From assembly GCF_963678635.1 (NCBI RefSeq), contig NC_087065.1, positions 69,134,956-69,198,955 of the forward strand: DNA of 64,000 nucleotides, given 5' to 3'. The position numbers and the translations under genes were made by a program. Origin of the DNA: Symsagittifera roscoffensis (taxonomy: Eukaryota > Xenacoelomorpha > Acoela > Convolutidae). The notes under the pieces are model-generated. The model was not told the DNA's origin and made no database searches. It saw only the letters and a program-made list of their open reading frames with translations. Below are positions 36,701 through 48,700 of the stretch, piece after piece (the stretch's first letter is position 1; every line of letters begins with the position of its first letter).

Positions 36701-39700
36701 GGTTTTCCACATGCCGGTAGATCGTTGATAAAAGGCAAAAAAGGACCTAAAATTTAACCTTGCGGCACATCAAACCCAACAACCTAACAAACCTAACGAT
36801 ACGTTTTGTTTCATCTCAATAAGATACGATTTTAAAATTTCTTCAGTTTTAACTTTAAAACCATATCGTTCTAACTTTTGCAAGAAAATACTATGATCAA
36901 TAGAGTGAAAAGCTTTTTAAGGTCAATGTAGCGTGCAAATCTAGATTTTTTGGTATCAAAAGTTTGTCGCATTAAATTCGTTGCACTCATCAAAGCCCGA
37001 ATGCAGAAATTTTTTGTTTGCAAAAAACTTATCAGCAAACAATTTTTTTTATAGTACAAATTTAGAATATCGATTCAAAAACAGATTGTCAAAATTTGTG
37101 AGCAAGCTAACTGGCCAAAATTTGTAAGGGTCTTATATATCTTTTTTTATGGATTGGTTCAATTTTTGCAAGTTTACAAGAGTTCGGAAAAAATTCCTGT
37201 GTCAGTAAAAAAATAGAGCAGTTAAACAAAAAACTGCTAATGATTGGAGCCAAAACCTTAACCATTTCTTAACTAGCACCATCATGACCAGTAGAGTTTT
37301 TTTGCTAAGATTTGAAGATGTTTTTCTGATTTCACGCGCGTCAGTTTTTGTAAGTAAACAAGTGGCCAGGCTTCTTTTAACCGCGTTTTTGTTAATTGGC
37401 ATAATTTCAGCCAGTTTTTCTCCAATTGACGAAAAGAAATTATTGCAGTCATTAGCATCTTTTGTTGTCGTCTCTTAGCAACCAAACCATTATACATTTT
37501 GAGCGTTTAAGAAGAACAGTCAAACCTAGACAACTTCCTATCTTGTTCTTTTGCTTACGAGATTTCGTATTCGAATAAGTTTTTTTTGTCGTTTTTATAA
37601 TTACTTTTTCAAAATTTAATTACTAGCCTATCCTTTTTATTAATCAAAGATTTCCATTCTCTTGTTACCCTTGTTTTGTGTAATTGCTTGCGATAATTTA
37701 AAGGGCAAAACTTATCATAAAACCGAGTAACAAAGTGTGATGAATTCGAATTTGAAGTTTTTGTTAGCTTTGTTTTGTAAAAAAAAAAGAGACAAATTTG
37801 TAGGGCATTTTAATTTTGCCACATCCGAAAAAAAGAGTTGTGATATTCTACATGTAGTCTTGGTACAAAAATTTCGCTGAAAATTGATCATGATCGCTCA
37901 GGCAACATTCTAGCGTCTCTAAGTTTGTGTTTATCGAGTACAGAAAATAATGCCATACCTATTGTTGAAACACATTTAGGTTTTTGGTTCTGTATGGCAA
38001 GCTCTTAACTGTTAAGTAAATTTTGGTTTTCTAAAACTATTCTAAAATAATTCGTAGACTCAGTATAATGGTTTTCAAATCTCCTCAAATCGCATATACA
38101 CCATTTATGTTTCTCAAATCAACTAGGAGCTCTTCCAAATTTTACAAAAAAATCATTGAAATGTCTTGAGGTAAGGCAAAATTTTTTTTTGGTTTCGAAT
38201 CAGAATAGACATCAAAATGTGCTCCAAACTAATTTCGAATTTTTTTCAACCTTCGCGAATGAAAAAGCAACATCCCACCTCCTTTAGATCGGCTTCCTAC
38301 AATAAAATTATCGTAGCTCTCCAACTCATACTTATTCATAGGATCAATGTCACTCAGCCACGTTTCATATAGTGCTACGAGAAGTGGCTTTTGATCCAGC
38401 CTAGAAAACTCTATAGCCAGTTGTTCACGATAGACGCTGTGATTGAACGTTCTAAAAGTAAAGTTACTCCTTTCTTTTTGTTCTCTCATTGGTTTCTATC
38501 ACACAACAATTTTGGTTCTCTGATTGATTAGTTTTCGTTGAACAGGCAGTTTTCTTCTTTTTCTTTTTCTTTCGACTCAGAAACTTCCATATCATCACCA
38601 CATTTCTGTTTGTTTCTTATAACATTCGCCGTTTCTATCAACGAGAGCACAAGGAGGCGTTTTTCCGCTGTGTGCAAGGTTTTATTTCCTAATAAGGCTT
38701 TAGTTTGAAAAAGAATTTTGAATAGCCCCTGACTATAAACATTTGCAGCATCTGGTATATTTGGGGGGGGGGGGGGGGTGGCGCAACACTCGACCTCAGA
38801 ATGACGTTTCCACTTTCATACGTTTCGTCAATATCCTTCTGGTCAACATGGTTATCATTTTTGACAACAACATTCTTTTTGACTAAGAGTTGAGGCACCG
38901 AGTTGTATGACGTAGTTTTGCATCCAAGCTTTTTCGCGTAATCTATAAGATCCGAATCTACTTTTGTTAACCTCTCGTGCAAAAGTTTTGGCTTACCATT
39001 CAATTTATTTGCTTTATCTTGCAGCATATACTTACGACCCCAAACCCTATACTTGACTTGAAAAGACACGAACGTAAAAATAACATTGGGTGAATTGGCT
39101 GAGGGTATAACACCCTTGTAGATTCCTCTCTTTCACATGTACACCCAAATACGTCTGCAACACAAGATAATCGACTTTTAAGGGTAGGTTGGAAATTAAA
39201 ACGCAATTTTTTCTTGTATAACGTTCATGCTCGCTTACTTTTTTCGATAGATAAAGCAAACTTTGTTGGAAATTTTATCATCTTTTGTTTTTAAGTTTTC
39301 CTTAATTTCTTTCAAAATAGCGACAATAAGCAAACTATCAATGTCTGAATCAGTCTTTTGATGCAAACTTTCAAGTTTCGAAGCCATATTTTTTAATGCA
39401 AAACTAAGTTCCGCCTGTGATATGCCTTGCGATATCGATTGAAAACAAGTTGTAATTCAATACTGTATTTTGGATATTGAATTTAGGTTTTCTGTTTCTT
39501 TTGTTTTGGTGTTGTACTGAGAGATAGATCATTGTTAAGAACTCTGATCTCTCGCTTAATCTCAGTGTCATCACTTACGTATGACCTTGAGCATACCATA
39601 AAATAATGATTGAGCACCAAAGGTTAGCTGTACATACGTATATAAATACTGCTACTGCAGTAGCGGTATGACACACCCCCCTCGGTGGAAGAAATAAATT

Positions 39701-42700
39701 ATACAACATCAGTAGGATAATTTATTTAAAAAGAGTTTTAATTTACTCAGTTCAAAAGGAAGTCTCTTTGGAGAAGTGACGAGTTTGGATTACGTAATTT
39801 TTTCAGTTTTCCTCCAGCACTATTTCCCAACTCGGGTTCCAATCTACTCCCTCGTCTAAAGTAGCGTATCCGAATTGTCGCATAAACAGATGTCTTTCGA
39901 GTCGTCGTACTTTCGATTCCAATGGTCTGTCATCCCGATTTTTGAAATCTCTCAGTTGATTTCTGTATTCTTTAAGTGCCTCCTTTAAAAGACCTCCTCC
40001 TCCTGTAAGGTTTTCTGATATTTCTTTGATTGAATGCTTTATCGGATCTCCGAATCGTTTGGGTTCTTTGTTTTTCGTTTGTCTAGAACTTCGTCTAATA
40101 CCTGACTCTTCCGTACTTGATTCGTCCGAAAATCCTTGTGGAGGTTCGAAGTTTGTGTCCAATTCCGAGCTTTGTTGAGGATTTTCTCGAAGTTCATCCG
40201 CAACTCGCTGCACTCCTCTTTTTAGCAATTGGTCCGCGTACTTCTCCCATTCGGACGGTGCCAAATTGCGATTGTGAAATGTGTCAACTATATCTTCTAG
40301 AGGAGTGTGAGAATCAATGCATTTCAGTTTCGGACGCTGTTTTGCTTTCGGAGTAGAACTTGACTGAATTTTGGTATCTACTGTTTCTGATTCCGGCTTA
40401 GATGTTGCTTGCTCTTGTTCCGGGTTGGCTGCAGTCGCAGCTTGATTTGTCCCCTGTTGTTTCTTGCTGCGGCCTTTCTTTTCCTTTCCGCTCTTCTCCG
40501 GCTTGTTTATGTTGATTTCCTCTGTATTTGGTTTTGGGCCCGCCAAATTGGGTTTTGCTCTTTTGACTGCAAGATTCAAGCCTCCCCCGGCTTCTGTGTC
40601 CCTTGAAGTGACTATTGTTTGGCTCTTCTGAAAGCGCTCTATTGGATTCATTGCATCTGCGATTTCCATTTCTCCTTGAAGTTCGTCCTCCGATTCCATC
40701 TCCTCTAGTAGTTCTGGAGAACTGATTCGCTTAATTTTTTTTTGTAGGTTCCGACGATGGACTTTTACTCGTGCTTCGCTGATTTTCTTGCGTCAGTACC
40801 GTTTTTGATTGGGCTATATCCGATTTCCTATAAATCGAACCGGCCGATGTCTTAATTGTTCAGTCCGTTTCTGAAGCGATTTTCCCCTTTATTGGTCTGG
40901 TTAAGGCTTGTCCGCTTTTCCTTAGTGGATCCTTTCGAAGTATTCTCTTTGGTGGTGATTTACATTGATTTTCTACTTTGTCCTCCACAAATCCTTTCTC
41001 CCAAGAGTAGATCATTTCCTTTCGAAGATCGGGATTGAGTTGCCCTGTCTCGTCCACTAATTTCCTGATGTCGTTTTTAGCCGCGTCCCTTCTTTCGTAG
41101 TTCCAGCGGGCGTTCGCCTCCAACAATTCCTTTAGAGTTTTGGCCCTTTCTTTGTCTCGGTCCGATGTTAGCTGCTGCTTGTGCAGTGGGCTTGTATCCC
41201 TGCTCAGTTGTCCCTTGCGCACTATTTTTAGATTCTCTCTCGACTGGTCAATTCTCCGTTTCATTTGAGAGGCCGTCAGTGCTGAGCGTTTTAAGTGCTG
41301 TTTGTCTAAATAATCACAATTTTAAATTCTGATTTTGGTAGTCTGCCGAAATGTGCTTGAATTGTTTTCTGCTTGTTCCACCGTAAATCTCTCATTATAG
41401 TGCTGAGACATAATTTGATTGATTTATTATTTTCTTCGAGCATCATCACTCCCAGTCTTCTTTTTATTGTTTGAATTGTACGTTCAACCAAACCACAACC
41501 TCTGTGGTCCCCCACCGGACAGAATTTTTGCTCGATATTGAGTTCCGAACAGAATTTTTTTAGAGTTTTTGCCTTAAAGCCTGAAAATTGGTCCGAACGA
41601 AATGATTCAGGGACTCCATGTGTGTCGATATATGATCTCAAGAATTTTACTGTGCACTTTCCACTTGTGGATTTTGTAACCTTCACTGATGGAAATTTCG
41701 AGAATCGATCTATAGCTACCAAAAGGTAGATTTTTTTTCCTTTTTGATTTTCTATAGGCCCCGCGTAGTCTAGTTGTACCTCCTGTCCCGGCTGCGTGAG
41801 CAGTGGCAGTGGTTTTGACGAATTTTTCGAAATAAGGTATTTTACATTCTTACCATATCTGGTACAGCTACGACACTCCTCTGCCAAATTCACAATGTCC
41901 TTATTCATGTGTGGCCACCACAGATATTGCGCTGCTCCCAACATAGCTTCCTGTCCTGGGTGCCCTCGATGTATTCGTTTCAGGACAGCTTGTCTTAGTT
42001 GAATTGGTACTGCTAGCCAATTATTCGCCAAGATGCAGTCGTCCTGAACTGCCATCTGTGACCACAACGGATTTGTATAAGGTCCCATCAATTCGAATCC
42101 TTGTTTGTCCCCTCTCTCTACCACTCGCCTGAGGCGGTCCATCCACGTGTCTTCTGTGGTCAATTCTGCTAGTAAGTTTTTGTCGAACAGTTTTGCGAGG
42201 TTGTACAGGGTCTCTACTTGTTGCTGCTTTTGCAGTCTCTTGCCCAGTCCCTTTGGCGGTTGAATTGAGCACACTTCCTCCTCACTCTCCGCCTCCTCTG
42301 TGGTTGTCAGGTCCACTTCTATTACATTCACCTCACTGAGTTTCCGTTCCGCCGATGCGATCGGTTTAGGCGATGTTGAACTCGATTCGTGTTCCAAGCT
42401 GTCGCTGACTTCTTGGGTATGAGCCACCAGTTCTCTATTTTCCTGAACATCGTTATCTCCGGCTAATAACTGCCAGAATGAGAGCAGTCTTTGATCCGCT
42501 ATTCTTTGTTGGTCCGGTTCCAACGACCATTTTACTCGTTGTGCATGACGTGTTTCGCTGTCGGAGCTGTCCCTATTTTTTCGGCCCCCTCGTATTATTT
42601 TTCTCGTACGTTGAACTGTCTCTGTGATCTCCTCCTCTCCCGAGAGTTCGTTAGTGTTGGAAAGTGATCGGTTCCACTTTGAGTCCATTAGGCTTTCTTC

Positions 42701-45700
42701 GCGCTCCTCCTTCCGCCAATCTTGTGGTGAGCTCGACCACCAGTCGTATGATCTGTTTTCATTTCCTGACATCTCGATCCTTGAGTCTGTTTTTTCTCTT
42801 TTTCTCAGTACTGGTCGTTTTTTGATTTTGCAATTATTTAAGACTGACTGTTTGCTGGGTTGATTTGACGAAAGAGTGATTTGTTTTTGGTGAACTGTTG
42901 TGTTTAGCTGTTTTTGCAGTCGTGAAAACTGTTTTCTCTCGTTCCGGTCGAGCTTTGTTCGGTTTTGACCGTTTTGGTTGCTATAGCAACCATTACTTGA
43001 TGACTGTTTCCTAGCATTCCTTCTAGAACATTCTAGAACGTTTTCGTTCCGGTTGAGCGACCTTGATGCTTTAAGCCTACTGTTCCAGCAGTCGAACGCT
43101 TCATGAAAGGAGTTTATTGTCGCTACTACAAACTTTTCGTCTAATTCTGATTCGGGCCAGGGATCATTGAAAGGATCACGCGATAAATAATCAACTATGC
43201 CCATATCCCTCCCCGGAATGTGAACTATGTTGAACTGATATGGCAGTAACCGGTCAACCCACCGGGTTAAACGTGATTGGTAGGTCTTGTTCGATTAGTT
43301 AACATCCAATGCTGTTGTAAGCGCTTTGTGGTCAGTTGCGATGGTAAATGGTTTCCCCAGAAGGTAGTGTTTATATCTATCTACTGCCCAAACAACTGCC
43401 AATAACTCCAACTCATTTGTTGAATATTTTTATTCTTGGGCGTTTAATTATCGGGATGCGAACGAAATTGGGACCCATAGCTCTTCATCATTTTGTTGTT
43501 TTAAAGTAGCCCCTAGCCCATTATGGCTAGCATCGCATTTAACTCGTGTTTCACGAATTGCATCGTAATAGTGTACTTTCGTAATATTTGCCACCGCCCC
43601 TTTTATAGCATTAAATACTACTGTGTGATCATCTGCCCATTCGAATTTTTTCACCGGGAGTTTCATGTTTTTTAATTTTTTCTTTTGATTTTCTTCTCAG
43701 TCAGACTTGCTACGTTAGGTATAAATTTAGCTAAGTGATTTATGCTTCCCAAGAATGACCTTAGTTGCTTTAGAGATTTCGGCGTGTTCAAGTTTACTAC
43801 CGCTTCCGTTTTAGTGATTTTTGGTCTAACCCCTTCTTCTGAGAGATGATGACCCAACCAATTCACTTCTTGTTTGAAAAACTCACATTTTGATAGTTTC
43901 AATGCCAAATTTTCCGCATCCAATTTCTTTAATACTGCTTCTACTAAGTTTGCATGTTCGATTTCACTTCCCTTTGACACAATAAGTATGTCATCCAGAA
44001 AACAGAACGTGTTTTTGGCGTGGTTGATGGTTCTATCCATGGCCTTTTGAAATTCAGCTGGCAAATCTGCTAGACCATAGAACCCTGTCAAGAATCTGTA
44101 AGTTCCAGTTGCTTTTCCGCCAACAATATTAAAATTGCATTGCCTAGCTGTATCAGCAGCCAATTTTAATTGACTGTACGCATATTTCAAATCTAACACC
44201 GAAAAATATAGCGTACCCTTTTTGTTTTCGGTAACAATCTGGCTTACCCCATCAATAAGTTCATCTACATTTGGCATTTGGTATTTGTTTTTGAACAATT
44301 GCCTATTGATTGGTTTTGCATCCATTGCCAATTTTATTGAGTCGTCCTTCTTTACTGTTATCACAATCGGGGCGATAAAGCAATCACTTGTACATTTATC
44401 AAGTTTTGTTATATGACCTTCTGTCAATAACTTCTCGATTTCTTTTTCGAATTTATCTTGTATGTGAATTGGGATTCTTCTCCCCTTTTCTTGAATCGGA
44501 CATAGTGGGTATTTGAATTTTGAACTGACAATGTGATTTTTCGAAATGCCTTGTCTTTCAAATAAGTTTTTAAATTTAGTGAAAAATTTTTCTTTCCAAC
44601 CTTCTGACTGCTCGCACATGAGCACGTCAAACCTGGTGAGTTCTTTTGGCGCTGGTCTTTGTGTAGTCACTATTCCCACTTGTCCTTGCAGGTCTAATCC
44701 CATGATGCATCTGGTTTTTCGTTCTGATACCAGAAAGGTTGCGCCCTTTACTTCCCAGCCCGCTGACCTCAAATTGGTTTTTAGGGCTCCCAGAATACTG
44801 ATCGGTTGTTTATTGTAGTCCACAAATTTGGTTTGTAAGTTCAATTTATCGGACGGTATGAATCTCACTTTGTTTGATTTTTCCATAATTTCCTTTGTCG
44901 TGGCCCAGTTGAGAAATGAAACAGGACTTCCAGTGTCCACTGTTAATTGAATTATCTGATTATCTATTCGTACCATGGCCTTTAGTGATTTTACGCGATT
45001 CAATGTTGGATCGCGAATCGAATCTATTTTCTGAACTCGTACCACTTTTCCGTCTGTTTTGTTTCTCATTTCGTTGATTCGGTCTTTCACATATTTTGAA
45101 ACTCGCTCATTTTCCGGTTGGTAGGTTTGTATCGACACAACTTCAAATTCACTACATGACCCAACACCTTCACTGATCTGATCGCATTCCTCTACCGATC
45201 CTTCCGATTCTTCCGCAACTTCACTTACTTGTTGAGATCTGCACATTTTAGCGAAATGATTGGGTTTGCCACAGTGTTTACAGGTTTTCCCCATCGCTGG
45301 ACAATTTTTTAAGTGTCCCTGTTCAAACGTCCTTCCACATCTATTACATGGTTTTGTTTTCGTGTTTTGATTCTTGTTATTATTCTGTCTTTTATGCGTT
45401 TCTCTTCTATTTGGAGTTTTGGTTGTCCCCCCCCAAATTTCGAACTGCCATTACAGGTTCTTGTTTTACCCTCACACCCGAGGTGTAATTGCTACTTGAT
45501 CCCCCTGTAGCCGCAGCATTAGTCTTCTGAAACGCCATTGTGGTTAACTTGCTATGTTCCAATTTTATAGCCCTTTTTAAAACTTCCACCGGATCTAGAG
45601 TTTCGAATGTCAACGTGTCCTGCAATGTCATGTTTTTCATTTTCGAGATGAACAGGTCTCGCACTATTTCATTTTCCAATGCTCCCAGTTCTGATCGGGC

Positions 45701-48700
45701 TGCTTGAGCAGTTAACGCTGCGTGGAATGATTCTAGAGATTCTCCAGATTCTTGCATTCTCCTAAATAACTTGTATCTTTCGTATGTTACACATTTTACC
45801 TTTTGAAACGAGACTTCTGCCAAATCTGTTATTTCCCTGAACGTCATTTTCGATATTTCAACGTGCGGGTTCTTTTGTAGGAATCTCTTCTTTCCCTCTG
45901 TACCCAAAGATAAAAATAATCTTGACACCAGTTTCTTTTGTACTTCGTTGTAGAAGACATTGTGTCCGACTCGTGGGCTTCTTGTCTTTCTGTCTTCGTT
46001 CTCCAATACTACTCTATCCCTTGCTAGCTTATCTCTAAGAATCCTAGCGTTCCTCGCATCTTCGTTCTCCCCATCCCTGGGCGTTTCCGGGCGTGGTGGT
46101 GGTTCCTCTAATATGTCTTTTGGTTCTTCCAAAATAATCTCTGGGTTCACATTTTCTTTGACCGTAACCGCCATGAGAAATTGTTCGAACCAAATTTTAA
46201 ATTGCCACGGAGGGTCTAGATTCGCTGATGCCCAAAATACCGGAATTCCCATATTCGTTCTGTTGTCTTGAGCTGCGAATCCTGCTGGCTGCGCCATGTG
46301 ATATGCCTTGCGATATCGATTGAAAACAAGTTGTAATTCAATACTGTATTTTGGATATTGAACTTAGGTTTTCTGTTTCTTTTGTTTTGGTGTTGTACTG
46401 AGAGATAGATCATTGTTAAGAACTCTGATCTCTCGCTTAATCTCAGTGTCATCACTTACGTATGACCTTGAGCATACCATAAAATAATGATTGAGCACCA
46501 AAGGTTAGCTGTACATACGTATATAAATACTGCTACTGCAGTAGCGGTATGACACCGCCAAAAAAGCAACAGACCTTTCAGTTCAAATTGGGATATTTAT
46601 TTATTAAACTTATCACAGCAATTAGGCTAAAAAGAACGAAGAAGCGTCTTTGTTGAACCCTACTAAATTTTACAATTACACAGATTGGCCTCGTATTGTA
46701 AAAATGCTCCTTGTGACGCCAGAACTCAATCATCTGCTCAATTGGGCACTTGGCAAAAATGCGTAAGAACTCATTAACTTTAAATTTGCCGTTTTTTGAA
46801 CACGTAAGTTGCTCAAGGTATACTATATTGCCAATATTTTGGCTATGTTACCAGCAGTTTGACAAATTATTTTGAAAGATACGAACCAAAATGAGCTTGA
46901 ACGTCACCAACAACGCAAATGAGCTTGAACGATACGAATCACACTGAGTTTCATAACAGTTTGTGTTCTTCTGCTTGTAGTTTTTGACAAACTGGTGGTT
47001 ATATTTTTTTCGCTCAACAATTTTAAACAGAAATAATAAATGTAGAGCTGCACTTTGTAGCGTCAGAAATCCTTCTGTCTTCTTGAGCTTTTAAAGCGAG
47101 AGCAAGTTTTTGTTCATCTCCTTTTTGTGCAACAAACTTAAATGAGGTTAGGTAATTTGGAATTGCTAGTTTTAGCGTCAAAAATTAATTGTTCTTCATC
47201 ACAGCTCGCAAAACTAAAAGATAAACTGTTTTTTGCTGTTCAATTGCGAAGTTATTGCCATTTTTCAATTAAATTTTTATAGGTATCCTTATTGAGTTTT
47301 TCTTCATTTTGTTCAACGAGTATACAGTTTTTTCAACAAATCTGAGAAAAATTAATCAACCTAGAACACGAAACATTCAAAAATTCATGAATAAAACAAA
47401 TTGCGCTGAAATTCATCTTCAGTCGGTATAATTAAGGCCAAATTGTTCTTTTTTTTTCTGTTCATTCAATCTGAAAAAATTTAAATAAACTGAAACTCTT
47501 TTTTATTGCGTCGGAAGTCTCTTTTTTATTTTTTGTAGCTCGCGAAAAACACTGTTTTAAGAAATGTTTTAACCTTGTTTTGACTTAATAGGTTGCTCAA
47601 GCTCACCGAATTGGCAAACAATTTGGCATTAACTATATTGAGATTAAAATTAACTTGCAGCATACGAACCACACGTGAGACTTTGGTCAATTCATTATTT
47701 AAACTGGGGCGCTCAACAGGGCCAAAGTACAAAAGAGCTGAAATTGAAAACATGTTGAGTAGTGCCAAAAATTGATATAAGAAAACTTCGATTTCTTTTA
47801 TGAGTTACTTTGTTTGAGTTACTTACAATTTGTAGTGCCAAAAATTGGTATTCGAAAAATTCGATTTCCGTTTTTGAGTTACTTACAGTTTTGAGTTACT
47901 TACATTTTGAAGCAAAATCGATAGAAAAACTTGACGCACAGCTAGTTCCTTGATTAGAAAAAATTATGAAGCTGCGCTGGGGGAGTTTTTGTCTGTTAGA
48001 TATCCGGGATCAAATAAAAAAGCTTTTTAAAGACCAGCGTAACTGCATGCGTGCCGCTAAGCATGCGGCACTTAGTACAAATAGAACTCAAACTCAATTG
48101 ATGTCATTTGAATGCTTAGAACAAACTCTCAACCAAGAAAAATTTTCAACCAATCAGATCAGGTTACAAAAAAAACAAAGAGTAACCAAATTGATAAATC
48201 GTAAGCAACAAAAAAGATCGTTTCAATTTAATTTATTCCTTCAGAGACACCAGGTTGAACAAAGTTAGTATTAGACAGATACTGATGCAGAAGCAAAATT
48301 TTTAGGAATAATTTGACACATAATCATGATCCATATTTCGAGGTGTTAGCGGAAGCAAATTTTCGACAACAATTATTTAAGAACAAGAGAGAAAGGAGCA
48401 ATGTACAAGCTGTTGTGTCCTTTTCGTTAGAAATTGTGTTTTTTGGTTTTTATTTGTTATTTATTTGTTAATATTTTTTGGTTACCGGGTGGGGTAACAT
48501 TGTCTCAGCCTCGCAAGCATGTTTACGGGACAGGGTGGGAACCAAACCACTGATCTTTGGACAGAGAAGTGGAAATCATATTCGTCCCCTCACCCATTTT
48601 GAATAAGTACATTTATTCGACATTTTTTCCTACTGTTTCAGTTCACCTGCCCCTGATGATTCAGCTTTGTGTGGTGATTGGGAGGAGTGTGAGAAAAGAG

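Larger units (their letters stand above)
36500..39415 (-). mobile_element. Decayed non-LTR retrotransposon (LINE)
   Basis: Minus-strand order: ORF1-like coiled-coil protein (39415-38689), endonuclease (38489-38229), RT (about 37400-36523). All frames are interrupted. Element A inserted in ORF1: the CCGCC next to its 3' LTR is LINE sequence, and 46555 onwards should be the other side, although I cannot read ORF1 convincingly there. The 3' end of the LINE is not defined. Confidence 0.7.
39416..46554 (-). mobile_element. Recent Ty3/gypsy LTR retrotransposon A (7.1 kb)
   Basis: Complete element on the minus strand: 5' LTR 46297-46554, primer-binding site from 46296 down, gag, zinc knuckles, protease, RT, RNase H, integrase, a long pol C-terminal extension, a polypurine tract (GAGGGGGG at about 39675-39684) and 3' LTR 39416-39673. 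The LTRs differ at one base in 258 by my reading, and a 5-bp duplication flanks them. In spite of this youth, pol carries frameshifts and three in-frame TAA. It sits inside a LINE, inside the last intron of the LBR-like gene, in antisense orientation to it. Sequence style (two zinc knuckles, FLDDILI in RT) resembles the Mag/K02A2.6-like group; this assignment is from memory. Confidence 0.92.

Noticed and set aside
43295-43450. Reassigned TAA codon, because three in-frame TAA lie in an otherwise open RNase H frame and another at 565
   Set aside because: Relatives B and C carry different amino acids at the comparable positions (Y or S, and K), explained by single-base changes; the same frame also has ordinary frameshifts, and host exons end at TAA.
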